A DNA stretch of 14,365 nucleotides from an uncultured bacterium (lineage in GTDB: Bacteria > Pseudomonadota > Gammaproteobacteria > Burkholderiales > Burkholderiaceae_D): assembly GCA_903872555.1 (NCBI GenBank), contig CAIQLE010000114.1, positions 1-14,365 on the forward strand, written 5' to 3'. The notes beneath the pieces were generated by a model that saw only the letters and a program-made list of their open reading frames with translations, ran no database searches and was not told where the DNA came from. The translations under genes were made by a program, and so were the position numbers. Positions 6,072-13,423 of this stretch are shown here, one piece after another; position 1 is the first letter of the stretch; every line of letters begins with the position of its first letter.

Positions 6072-8699
6072 TTAACTCACTCGCTGGTCAACCCAGCCAC
6101 TGACCGAGGCCAGCGCCGCTGGCAATGCCGACGGATCGGTACCGCCCGCCTGCGCCATGTCCGGACGCCCTCCGCCTTTACCGCCGACCTGCTGCGCCAC
6201 GTGATTGACCAGCTCACCTGCTTTGACTTTGCTAGTGGCATCCGCTGTGACGCCTGCAATCAGGCTGACCTTGCCATCCTCGACTGCAGCCAGAACGATG
6301 GCGGCTGTCTTGAGCTTGTCTTTCATCTTGTCCATGACAGCCCGTAAGGTCGCTACATCCGCACCTTCCAGCGTGACGGCCAGCACTTTGATGCCCTTGA
6401 TATCTACCGCCTGAGCCAGCAATTCATCCCCCTGACTAGAGGCCATTTTTGCTTTCAGGGTTGCGAGTTCTTTTTCCAGACCTCTGACCTGATCCTGCAC
6501 CTGCGCGATACGCTGCGTGATCTCTTCTGGCTGGACTTTCAGCGCAGCGGCGGCGTCATTCACCCGAGCTGCCAGTGATTGCACCAGTGCCAGCGCGTGC
6601 TCGCCTGTGACCGCTTCCACACGGCGGATACCTGCAGCGACACCACCTTCGGAAACAATCTTGAAAAGACCGATATCACCGGTGCGGGTCACATGCGTGC
6701 CACCGCACAGTTCAGTCGATGTACCTATACCCAGTACGCGCACCTGATCGCCATATTTTTCACCGAACAAAGCCATCGCACCCTGTTTGATGGCATCGTC
6801 ATAGGACATCAGCTGTGCCTGAGTCGCATCGTTGTGCAAAATTTCGTGATTCACCAGCGCTTCAATGCGACGGATTTCATCCGCCGTCAGCGGTGCATTG
6901 TGGCTGAAGTCAAAACGCGTTTTGTCAGCGTCAACCAGCGATCCTTTTTGCACCACATGACCACCGAGCACGGTACGCAAAGCTTTGTGCATCAGGTGGG
7001 TGGCTGAGTGATTGCGCATGGATGCAGCACGAATGCCAGCATTGACTTTCAGTTCCAGCTTGTCGCCCACGCTGAGTTTTCCGGACTTCAGCTGTCCATG
7101 ATGACCAAACACGTCCGGCTGAATTTTGTGCGTATCGCTCACTTCAAAACTGGCGCTGCCATTCTCTATGAGTCCCACATCACCGGCCTGGCCACCTGAT
7201 TCAGCATAGAAGGGAGTCCGATCCAGTACGACCAACGCATCCTGTCCGGCCTCTATGCTGTTAACCGCGGCACCGTTGACATACAGCGCCAGCACAGCAC
7301 CCTGATCATGCAGATGATCATAGCCAGTGAAAGTCGTCTTCGCACCCGTGTACTCAAGGCCCGTGGCCATCTCGAATTTACCTGCCGCGCGCGCTGTCGA
7401 TTTTTGCTTGTCCATGGCGGCATGGAAGCCGGCTTCATCCAGCGTCACATCACGTTCACGGCAAATGTCTGCGGTCAGATCGAGCGGGAAACCATAGGTG
7501 TCATACAGCGTAAATGCGGTCTTGCCATCTAACTGACCCGGATCCTTGGTCAGTGCTGCTTCAAGGATCTTCATGCCGTTTTCCAGCGTTTCACCAAAAC
7601 GCTCTTCTTCCTGCTTCAATACTTTGGCGACACGATCAGCGGCTTCAGCCAGCTCAGGATAGGCCTCGCCCATTTCCTTCACCAGATCAGGCACCAGTTT
7701 GTAGAAGAAAGGCTTTTTCTGACCCAGTTTATTGCCGTGACGCAGAGCACGGCGCACGATACGGCGCAGCACATAGGCCCGGCCTTCGCTGCCCGGCACT
7801 ACACCATCGGTCACCAGAAAAGCACAGGCACGGATATGGTCGGCGATGACTTTGAGTGAGTTATTGCTCAGATCCTGAGCGCCGGTTTCGCGCGCCGCAG
7901 CCTTGATCAGGCGATCAAATAAATCAATCTCATAGTTGCTGTGCACATGCTGCATGACGGCAGCCAGACGTTCCAGCCCCATGCCGGTATCGACACAAGG
8001 TGCAGGCAAAGGCGTCATCGTGGCTTCGCCTGTGACCGGATCGATCTGGCGGTCAAATTGCATGAAGACGTTGTTCCAGATTTCTATGTAGCGGTCGCCA
8101 TCTTGCTCGGGGCTGCCGGGAGGACCACCCCAGATATCGGGACCATGGTCATAGAAAATTTCTGAGCAGGGACCGCAAGGGCCGGTATCGGCCATCTGCC
8201 AAAAATTATCCGAGGCATAGGGAGCGCCCTTGTTGTCCCCGATGCGCACTACACGCTCAGGCGGCAGACCAATCTCATTGACCCAGATGTCATAAGCCTC
8301 ATCATCCGTGTGATACACGGTGGCCCAGAGTTTTTCTGCCGGCAGTCCATATACCTGGGTGAGCAGTTCATACGCCCACTTCAGCGAATCACGCTTGAAG
8401 TAATCGCCGAAAGACCAGTTACCCAGCATTTCAAAGAAGGTGTGATGACGCGCGGTATAGCCCACGTTTTCGAGGTCATTGTGCTTACCGCCGGCGCGCA
8501 GGCAACGCTGCACCGAAGCGGCACGCACATAATTGCGCTTATCCGTGCCAAGGAAAACATCCTTGAACTGCACCATGCCCGAATTAGTAAACAGCAGCGT
8601 CGGGTCATTACCCGGAACCAGACTGGATGAGCGGACAACGGTGTGAGCTTTGGATGCGAAGAAGCTTAAGAATTTTTCGCGGATTTCAGACGAGTTCAT
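6072..8699 (-). CDS. alaS: Alanyl-tRNA synthetase
   Basis: Charges tRNA-Ala and hydrolyses misacylated Ser- and Gly-tRNA-Ala. The 875-residue protein is the standard length. Seen in order: the class II aminoacylation domain starting [19 protein letters not shown], with [19 protein letters not shown] (84-102) and [10 protein letters not shown] (236-245); the tRNA-binding helical part; the editing domain with the zinc site HSATH (His564, His568) and CGGTH (Cys665, His669); a coiled coil (about 720-755); and the C-Ala domain with [15 protein letters not shown] (839-853). I chose the ATG at 8697-8699 over a TTG six codons upstream because it gives the family N-terminus. No Shine-Dalgarno sequence precedes it (AAATGCCCC), which is odd for such a highly expressed gene. 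It is followed after 4 bp by tusA. Confidence 0.98.
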   Translation of the reverse strand: MNSSEIREKFLSFFASKAHTVVRSSSLVPGNDPTLLFTNSGMVQFKDVFLGTDKRNYVRAASVQRCLRAGGKHNDLENVGYTARHHTFFEMLGNWSFGDYFKRDSLKWAYELLTQVYGLPAEKLWATVYHTDDEAYDIWVNEIGLPPERVVRIGDNKGAPYASDNFWQMADTGPCGPCSEIFYDHGPDIWGGPPGSPEQDGDRYIEIWNNVFMQFDRQIDPVTGEATMTPLPAPCVDTGMGLERLAAVMQHVHSNYEIDLFDRLIKAAARETGAQDLSNNSLKVIADHIRACAFLVTDGVVPGSEGRAYVLRRIVRRALRHGNKLGQKKPFFYKLVPDLVKEMGEAYPELAEAADRVAKVLKQEEERFGETLENGMKILEAALTKDPGQLDGKTAFTLYDTYGFPLDLTADICRERDVTLDEAGFHAAMDKQKSTARAAGKFEMATGLEYTGAKTTFTGYDHLHDQGAVLALYVNGAAVNSIEAGQDALVVLDRTPFYAESGGQAGDVGLIENGSASFEVSDTHKIQPDVFGHHGQLKSGKLSVGDKLELKVNAGIRAASMRNHSATHLMHKALRTVLGGHVVQKGSLVDADKTRFDFSHNAPLTADEIRRIEALVNHEILHNDATQAQLMSYDDAIKQGAMALFGEKYGDQVRVLGIGTSTELCGGTHVTRTGDIGLFKIVSEGGVAAGIRRVEAVTGEHALALVQSLAARVNDAAAALKVQPEEITQRIAQVQDQVRGLEKELATLKAKMASSQGDELLAQAVDIKGIKVLAVTLEGADVATLRAVMDKMKDKLKTAAIVLAAVEDGKVSLIAGVTADATSKVKAGELVNHVAQQVGGKGGGRPDMAQAGGTDPSALPAALASVSGWVDQRVS

Positions 8700-8736
8700 G
8701 GGGCATTTAGATGGCAAGGAGCGACGAAGCGCAAGG

Positions 8737-8770
8737 CGACGGCACAGCCGTCGGCAAACCGCAGATTATA
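8737..8770 (-). promoter_or_regulatory. alaS: Candidate alaS promoter -10 and leader hairpin
   Basis: A consensus TATAAT on the minus strand (8765-8770) lies 66 nt before the alaS ATG; its -35 is poor at any normal spacing. Just past the predicted start (about 8758) is a perfect 7-bp hairpin, CGACGGC (8737-8743) and GCCGTCG (8747-8753), with a 3-nt loop. It lacks a T-run, so it is not a clear terminator for ugpQ. E. coli AlaRS is known to repress its own gene by binding a palindrome near the start site; a similar role here is only a suggestion. Confidence 0.4.
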
Positions 8771-8833
8771 CGTGAAGCACCCCGTCAGACTGGATGGGAT
8801 GCCTGCGCTAAGGCAGCATCAATTGCCGAATAC

Positions 8834-9577
8834 TTAACGCAAAACCGGAGAATCGTAAAAATCTGCAGGGATCAGATCAATCCTGTCCGTACAAATCGCA
8901 TCCACGCCCATGGCCAGCAGGGCAAGCGCCTGTTCAGGATGATTTACGGTGTAACAGAGCAAGCCCAGACCTGCCCGTTTAACGACGGCGGCCTGAGCGG
9001 AACTCAGCAGGCTAGCCTTCGCATGCAAGGCGACACCTCCTGTCTGATTCAGCTGAGCCTGCCAGTCATCAGGTACCGCCTCCACCAACAGGGCGCGCGG
9101 CACCTGAGGTGCGGCCGCCTTCGCAGCCATCAGCGCATGCAGAGAAAATGAGGACAAGAGCACAGAGCCATCTGGAAGACCGGCACAAGCCTGAGCCACC
9201 CGACGACCCGTATCGACTTCCATCCCGGGCGCTGGTTTGATTTCGGCGTTCATGAAGATGCCCTGCGCGAGACAAAAACTCAGCACGGCCTCAAAGTCTG
9301 GTACGGGCTCTCCGGCAAATTCTGCTGAAAACCAGCTGCCCGCATCCATCGCCGCCAGTTCCGCCATAGAGCAATCGGCCACCTGCCCCTGCCCGGCCAG
9401 CGTACGCCCCAATTCAGGGTCATGCATCAAGACCAGCGCGCCATCACGCAAGGCCATGACATCAAATTCCACCGCATGAAAGCCATGCGCCAGCCCGCAG
9501 CGCAATGCTGCCAGGGTATTTTCCGGCGCAAGACTACCGCCACCACGATGCGCCAGTACTCTCGGGTATTTCCACAT
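8834..9577 (-). CDS. ugpQ: Cytoplasmic glycerophosphodiester phosphodiesterase
   Basis: Hydrolyses glycerophosphodiesters from phospholipid breakdown to glycerol-3-phosphate and an alcohol. The 247-residue TIM-barrel protein shows the complete GDPD active site: HRGG (His10, Arg11), PENT (Glu19), EFDV (Glu37, Asp39), HDP (His52) and NAEIKP (Glu112, Lys114). His10 and His52 are the expected acid/base pair, and the acidic residues bind a divalent metal. The absence of a signal peptide and the length of about 250 fit the cytoplasmic UgpQ type rather than periplasmic GlpQ. A strong ribosome site GGGAGGA lies 6 nt before the ATG. No ugp transporter genes are adjacent, so the gene stands alone. It is divergent from glnS and lies 134 bp upstream of alaS. 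Confidence 0.93.
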   Translation of the reverse strand: MWKYPRVLAHRGGGSLAPENTLAALRCGLAHGFHAVEFDVMALRDGALVLMHDPELGRTLAGQGQVADCSMAELAAMDAGSWFSAEFAGEPVPDFEAVLSFCLAQGIFMNAEIKPAPGMEVDTGRRVAQACAGLPDGSVLLSSFSLHALMAAKAAAPQVPRALLVEAVPDDWQAQLNQTGGVALHAKASLLSSAQAAVVKRAGLGLLCYTVNHPEQALALLAMGVDAICTDRIDLIPADFYDSPVLR

Positions 9578-9597
9578 ACGCTATCCTCCCGGCAAGA

Positions 9598-9639
9598 ATT
9601 GTAGGCGGTCGCGAACAAGCGCGGTGCCTACGGTAAAAT
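9598..9639. promoter_or_regulatory. Divergent ugpQ/glnS control region with inverted repeat
   Basis: GTAGGC (9601-9606) and GCCTAC (9626-9631) are perfect inverted repeats, with inner CGCG pairs at 9610-9613 and 9620-9623. Wobble pairs can extend the arms to 9598 and 9634. Two -10-like hexamers sit at the edges: TAAAAT (9634-9639) facing glnS, and TACAAT (9598-9603, minus strand) facing ugpQ. Neither has a good -35. The repeat could be a shared operator or an RNA structure. Confidence 0.4.
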
Positions 9640-9674
9640 GAAGGCAATTCCTCTTCGCAGTATCTCCCTCATCC

Positions 9675-11414
9675 ATGAGCAATGACAGCAAGCACGGCGC
9701 TACAGCAGCGCCCTCCAATTTTTTGCGCGGCATTATCGACAGCGATAGCCAGAGCGGTAAATACGCAGGCCGCATCGATGCACAAGGCAAGCCACTGCCT
9801 GCCGTCATCACGCGCTTCCCGCCTGAACCGAATGGTTATTTGCACATAGGTCACGCGAAATCCATATGTCTGAACTTTGGTCTGGCACGTGATTACGACG
9901 GCCGCTGCCATCTGCGCTTTGATGACACCAATCCCACCAAGGAAGACCAGGAGTACGTCGACACCATCATCGACAGTGTGCAATGGCTGGGTTTTTCCTG
10001 GCAAGGCAACAGCGACGAGCACAAGTATTTTGCCAGTGATTATTTTGACCAGCTATATGCCATGGCTGAATGGCTGATCGAAGCAGGCCATGCCTATGTC
10101 GACAGCCAGAGTGCCGACGAGATGGCTGCCAATCGCGGCAATTTCAGCGAGCCCGGCAAGAACTCGCGTTTTCGCGACCGTCCTGCTGCGGAGTCAATGG
10201 ATATCCTGCGCCGCATGAAGGCGGGCGAATTCAAAGATGGTGAACACATCTTGCGCGCCAAAATAGACATGGCATCGCCCAACATGAATATGCGTGACCC
10301 AGCGATCTATCGCATACGACATGCGCATCATCACCGTACCGGCGATGACTGGTGCATCTACCCTATGTACGATTATGCGCATCCGATTTCGGATGCACTG
10401 GAAAATATCACGCACTCGCTGTGCACACTGGAGTTTCAGGACCATCGTCCTTTCTATGACTGGATACTGGAAAGACTGGCTGAAGGCGGCTTCTTCAAAC
10501 AGCCACTGCCTAAGCAATATGAATTCGCACGGCTTAATCTGACCTATGCCATCACCAGCAAGCGCAAGTTGCTGCAACTGGTGGAAGAAAACATCGTCGA
10601 AGGCTGGGATGATCCGCGTATGCCGACCATCGTCGGTATACGCAGACGTGGATATACACCTGAGTCCCTGCAATTATTTGCAGAACGCATCGGTGTAGCC
10701 AAGTCGGATAGCTGGATCGACATGGCGACACTGGAAGGCGCTTTGCGTGATGATCTGGATGACAAGGCAGCGCGCACGGTGGCTGTGCTCAAGCCGCTGA
10801 AACTCATCATCGACAACTATCCGGAAGGCCAAAGCGAAGCCTGCACAGCGCCTGTGCATCCGCATCATCCAGAACGCGGTAACCGCAACTTTGAACTCAG
10901 TCGTGAGTTATGGATAGAGGAAGAAGATTTCATGGAAGTGCCTGAGAAGGCTTATTTCCGTCTCTTCCCCGGCAACAAGGTCAGACTGCGCTATGGCTAT
11001 GTAGTTGAATGCACAGGCTGCGAAAAAGATGCGTCAGGCAAAGTGATTGCCGTCCATTGCAATTACTTCGCTGACAGTAAGAGCGGCACGGAAGGTGCCT
11101 CTACTTACAAGGTCAAGGGGAATATCCATTGGGTATCGGCAGCGCATGCGGTGGCAACAGAAGTCCGGCTGTATGACCGCTTGTTCAAAGATCCTCATCC
11201 TGATGCCGGCGGCAAGGATTTCAAGCTCGCCTTGAACCCTGATTCCAAAACCATCATTACGGCTTATCTGGAAGCAGGCGCCGAACAAGCGCAAGCCGAC
11301 GATAAATTTCAGTTTGAACGACATGGTTATTTTGTTGCAGACCGCGTGAACTCCACACCGGGACGACCTGTCTTCAATCGTATCGTGACGCTCAAGGATA
11401 GCTGGGGCAAATAA
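9675..11414 (+). CDS. glnS: Glutaminyl-tRNA synthetase
   Basis: Class I synthetase that charges tRNA-Gln directly. The 579 residues show NFLRGIID (15-22), ITRFPPEPNGYLHIGHAKS (45-63) with the HIGH motif at 57-60, the FDDTNP segment (82-87), the tRNA acceptor-binding region, and the two C-terminal anticodon-binding beta-barrels (about 345-579). The KMSKS-type loop reads AITSKRKL (292-299); E. coli has VMSKRKL, so Met is replaced by Thr while the catalytic SKR is kept. Length and FPPEPNG distinguish it from glutamyl-tRNA synthetase. The start gives a normal N-terminus but has no Shine-Dalgarno sequence (TATCTCCCTCATCC precedes it). The exonuclease/GIY-YIG gene follows after 16 bp, probably on the same transcript. 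Confidence 0.98.
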   Translation: MSNDSKHGATAAPSNFLRGIIDSDSQSGKYAGRIDAQGKPLPAVITRFPPEPNGYLHIGHAKSICLNFGLARDYDGRCHLRFDDTNPTKEDQEYVDTIIDSVQWLGFSWQGNSDEHKYFASDYFDQLYAMAEWLIEAGHAYVDSQSADEMAANRGNFSEPGKNSRFRDRPAAESMDILRRMKAGEFKDGEHILRAKIDMASPNMNMRDPAIYRIRHAHHHRTGDDWCIYPMYDYAHPISDALENITHSLCTLEFQDHRPFYDWILERLAEGGFFKQPLPKQYEFARLNLTYAITSKRKLLQLVEENIVEGWDDPRMPTIVGIRRRGYTPESLQLFAERIGVAKSDSWIDMATLEGALRDDLDDKAARTVAVLKPLKLIIDNYPEGQSEACTAPVHPHHPERGNRNFELSRELWIEEEDFMEVPEKAYFRLFPGNKVRLRYGYVVECTGCEKDASGKVIAVHCNYFADSKSGTEGASTYKVKGNIHWVSAAHAVATEVRLYDRLFKDPHPDAGGKDFKLALNPDSKTIITAYLEAGAEQAQADDKFQFERHGYFVADRVNSTPGRPVFNRIVTLKDSWGK

Positions 11415-11425
11415 GTCCGCTTATT
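11410..11425 (+). repeat. Hairpin covering the glnS stop codon
   Basis: AATAAG (11410-11415) and CTTATT (11420-11425) are perfectly complementary around a TCCG loop. The left arm includes the glnS TAA (11412-11414), and the right arm ends 5 nt before the next ATG. A ribosome ending glnS would open this stem, which could couple the two genes. The stem is A/T-rich and short, so it may be chance. Confidence 0.4.
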
Positions 11426-11430
11426 CCTGC

Positions 11431-12852
11431 ATGGATTTTCAAAAATTAATCTTCATCGACCTTGAGACCACAGGCGCCAATCCGGTATCTGATCGAATTA
11501 CTGAAATCGGCCTGGTAGAAGTTGATGCCTCAGGCAAGGCTGTCACCTGGTCCAGTCTGGTCAATCCCGAAGTATCCATTCCCGCTTTTATTCAGGGCTT
11601 GACCGGGATTAGCAATGCCATGGTCCAAGGGGCGCCTACTTTCGCACAGCTGGCACCCGCCTTACATGAACGACTGCAAGGTGCGCTCTTCATCGCCCAC
11701 AATGCGCGCTTTGATTATGGTTTCCTGCGCAATGCTTTCAGCGAAGCCGGACTGCCCTTCCGTTCGGATGTACTGTGCACGGTCAAGCTCTCACGCGCCC
11801 TCTTTCCATTGGAAAAAAAACATAATCTGGATGCGCTGATCACTCGTCATGATCTGCAGCCCGATGGCCGTCACCGTGCACTGGCCGATGCGGATTTGCT
11901 GTGGCAGTTGTGGCAAAAACTGCAGCGCACGCTACCAGAGAATCAGTTTCAATCCGTGCTGAACTCCCTGCTACAACGCCCCAGCCTGCCCTCGCACTTA
12001 GCTTCCGATGCCATTGATAAGATTCCCGATACACCCGGGGTGTATTTGTTTTATGGTGAAAATAATGAGCCGCTGTATGTAGGTAAAAGCGTGCGTCTGC
12101 GTCAGCGCGTTCTGTCGCATTTCAACGCTGACCACAAGCTCTACAAAGATATGCGGCTCTCTCAGCAACTGCACCGCATAGAGTGGCGCCAGACCGCAGG
12201 TGAAATCGGCGCATTGCTGCTGGAAGCCCAGCTCATCAAAGATCTCCAGCCTATTCACAACCGTAAGCTCAGGCGACAAGGTGATTTATGCGCATGGCGG
12301 CTGCAGGAAGACGCACGAGGTCGCACCCTGCCTGTGCTGACACTGGCGAGCGAGCAGGATTTTGGTCACGCCGACAGACTCTATGGTTTGTTCAGCACCA
12401 AACGCAAAGCGGAAAGCGCCTTGAGAGAACTGGCTGAACTACATCAGCTCTGTCTGGTTGAACTGGGAATGGAAGGAAGAGCGGGTGTCAACAAGCCTTG
12501 TTTTGCCTGGCAGCTGCATCAGTGCAAGGGCGTTTGCGTAGGCAAAGAAGACGCTTCATTCCACCGTGCGCGGCTGGAAGCTGCGCTGGCCAAGCTTCAC
12601 ATCAAGACCTGGCCTTATGCCGGTATGGTCGGCCTGATCGAGGCAAGGGATGAGGACGACATGGAAGTCCATGTCGTCAACAACTGGTGCTATCTGGGTA
12701 CCGCACGCTCAGAAGCAGACTTATGGAGCTTGCTGGAACAGGCACCTGCCAGACCTTCCTTTGACATCGATACCTACAAAATCCTGAGTCGTGCACTGGC
12801 GCGCAAACAACTCCGGATCAGACCATTACAAGCCATAACTCAGCCAGAATAA
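11431..12852 (+). CDS. DnaQ-like 3'-5' exonuclease fused to a UvrC/Cho-like GIY-YIG nuclease
   Basis: A 473-residue two-nuclease protein. Residues 1-165 are a DEDDh exonuclease like the proofreading subunit DnaQ: FIDLETTG (Asp10, Glu12), HNARFD (Asp95) and HRALAD (His148, Asp153), all present. Residues 198-280 are a GIY-YIG domain like the N-terminal nuclease of UvrC and Cho: GVY (203-205), YVG (216-218), Arg226, Glu265 in LLLEAQLIK, and Asn277. Residues 281-473 include four cysteines, C341, C357, C365 and C369; the last three keep the 8- and 4-residue steps of the UvrC cysteine cluster reported to hold a 4Fe-4S centre. The UvrC C-terminal RNase H-like nuclease and helix-hairpin-helix are absent. 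A role in DNA repair is likely but the substrate is unknown. Exonuclease/GIY-YIG fusions are known in other bacteria, so the architecture is not new. No Shine-Dalgarno sequence is seen; it follows glnS by 16 bp. Confidence 0.93.
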   Translation: MDFQKLIFIDLETTGANPVSDRITEIGLVEVDASGKAVTWSSLVNPEVSIPAFIQGLTGISNAMVQGAPTFAQLAPALHERLQGALFIAHNARFDYGFLRNAFSEAGLPFRSDVLCTVKLSRALFPLEKKHNLDALITRHDLQPDGRHRALADADLLWQLWQKLQRTLPENQFQSVLNSLLQRPSLPSHLASDAIDKIPDTPGVYLFYGENNEPLYVGKSVRLRQRVLSHFNADHKLYKDMRLSQQLHRIEWRQTAGEIGALLLEAQLIKDLQPIHNRKLRRQGDLCAWRLQEDARGRTLPVLTLASEQDFGHADRLYGLFSTKRKAESALRELAELHQLCLVELGMEGRAGVNKPCFAWQLHQCKGVCVGKEDASFHRARLEAALAKLHIKTWPYAGMVGLIEARDEDDMEVHVVNNWCYLGTARSEADLWSLLEQAPARPSFDIDTYKILSRALARKQLRIRPLQAITQPE

Positions 12853-12907
12853 CCCCTGCGGATCAAACATAAGGCCTGAATACTTAGGCAGCTCTCAGAC
12901 GTAGATA

Positions 12908-12962
12908 ATAAATTCGCTCATTATTTCCGCTGATCGAGCCTGAATAGTTTATGTCTTTTTTT
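12908..12962 (+). terminator. Weak intrinsic-terminator-like structure after the glnS operon
   Basis: Left arm ATAAATTCGCTC (12908-12919) can pair with GAGC, GAAT and TTAT (12936-12939, 12942-12945, 12949-12952), with bulges of 2 and 3 nt and a 16-nt loop. Three nt later comes a run of seven T (12956-12962). The T-run is convincing, but the stem is A/T-rich and bulged, so the structure would be weak. Confidence 0.3.
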
Positions 12963-13060
12963 ATAAGAAAAATTATTACCTAAACGCAAGCTATCGCGCT
13001 AATATCCTCAGCGGATGACTAGGTTTTAATAATAAAAAGCTGTGCCAATAGCACCGGATA

Positions 13061-13312
13061 GTGAACACCATGGTCCCGCGAATACCCTTCGCTGGCCTGT
13101 GCCCCGGGTGGTACGCCTCAAGTGCGAACCTGCCCGCCGCTCTGATTGCAGAGACCCCTCTGCGATACCGAGGCTATTCTAAATGCGATATCCCTGTCGA
13201 TTTCATCGACTTAAGGACTCGCTTACTTAAACTCAGATCTACCCCACTTTCACTGCAATGCCCGTATTGCGCCAAACTCTTGCGCACTTTTGAGCGTCAT
13301 CAAGATTGGTAA
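13061..13312 (+). CDS. Doubtful small ORF, 83 codons, C-terminal CPYC
   Basis: An open frame starting with GTG (13061) or ATG (13070) and ending TAA. I do not recognise the protein. It has no signal peptide or membrane helix. Near the C-terminus it reads LQCPYCAKLLRTFERHQDW, a C-x2-C pair followed by a histidine, which could bind zinc or be chance. Against a real gene: no ribosome site (CGGATAGTGAACACC precedes the ATG), several codons that the neighbouring genes rarely use (CGA, AGG, AGA, TTA), and a hairpin within it. In favour: it occupies the G/C-richer part of an otherwise empty gap, upstream of phaA by 111 bp. I consider it more likely to be non-coding. Confidence 0.2.
   Translation: MNTMVPRIPFAGLCPGWYASSANLPAALIAETPLRYRGYSKCDIPVDFIDLRTRLLKLRSTPLSLQCPYCAKLLRTFERHQDW
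13145..13166 (+). repeat. Hairpin in the region upstream of phaA
   Basis: GCAGAG (13148-13153) and CTCTGC (13158-13163) pair around the loop ACCC. One T-G wobble and two A-T pairs extend the stem to nine pairs (13145-13166). No T-run follows. It could be part of a structured leader if transcription of phaA starts far upstream. Confidence 0.45.
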
Positions 13313-13423
13313 ATACTTGATCGTTAGCATTGAGCGCTTTGCAATTCTGAATGCAGCATCAGCAGAATTTTATAAACAGATTGATTCAGTTTCAGCCGCA
13401 TAGAATTTGACAGGAGAATCCCC

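Larger units (their letters stand above)
12853..13423. other. 571-bp gap between the exonuclease/GIY-YIG gene and phaA
   Basis: The left half (to about 13050) is clearly A/T-rich and has no reading frame of note. The right half is more G/C-rich and holds one doubtful 83-codon frame and a hairpin at 13145-13166. I recognise no tRNA, known riboswitch or known small RNA. A promoter for phaA must lie here unless it is read through from glnS; I found only weak candidates (a TTATAA at 13370-13375 with a poor -35). Confidence 0.6.

Noticed and set aside
8711..9151. Open frame of 146 codons on the plus strand between alaS and ugpQ
   Set aside because: Most of it is antisense to ugpQ, whose active-site residues are all present; no ribosome site or recognisable motif.
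12874..12946. Direct repeat GCCTGAATA at 12874-12882 and 12938-12946
   Set aside because: Nine bases repeated once in about 570 bp is close to chance, and there is no third copy or regular spacing.
13253..13309. CPYC motif as a glutaredoxin active site
   Set aside because: In glutaredoxins the motif is near the N-terminus in a thioredoxin fold; here it is 17 residues from the end of a doubtful frame.
13407..13412. TTGACA as a -35 box before phaA
   Set aside because: It overlaps the ribosome site, and a -10 would fall inside the coding sequence, where none is seen.
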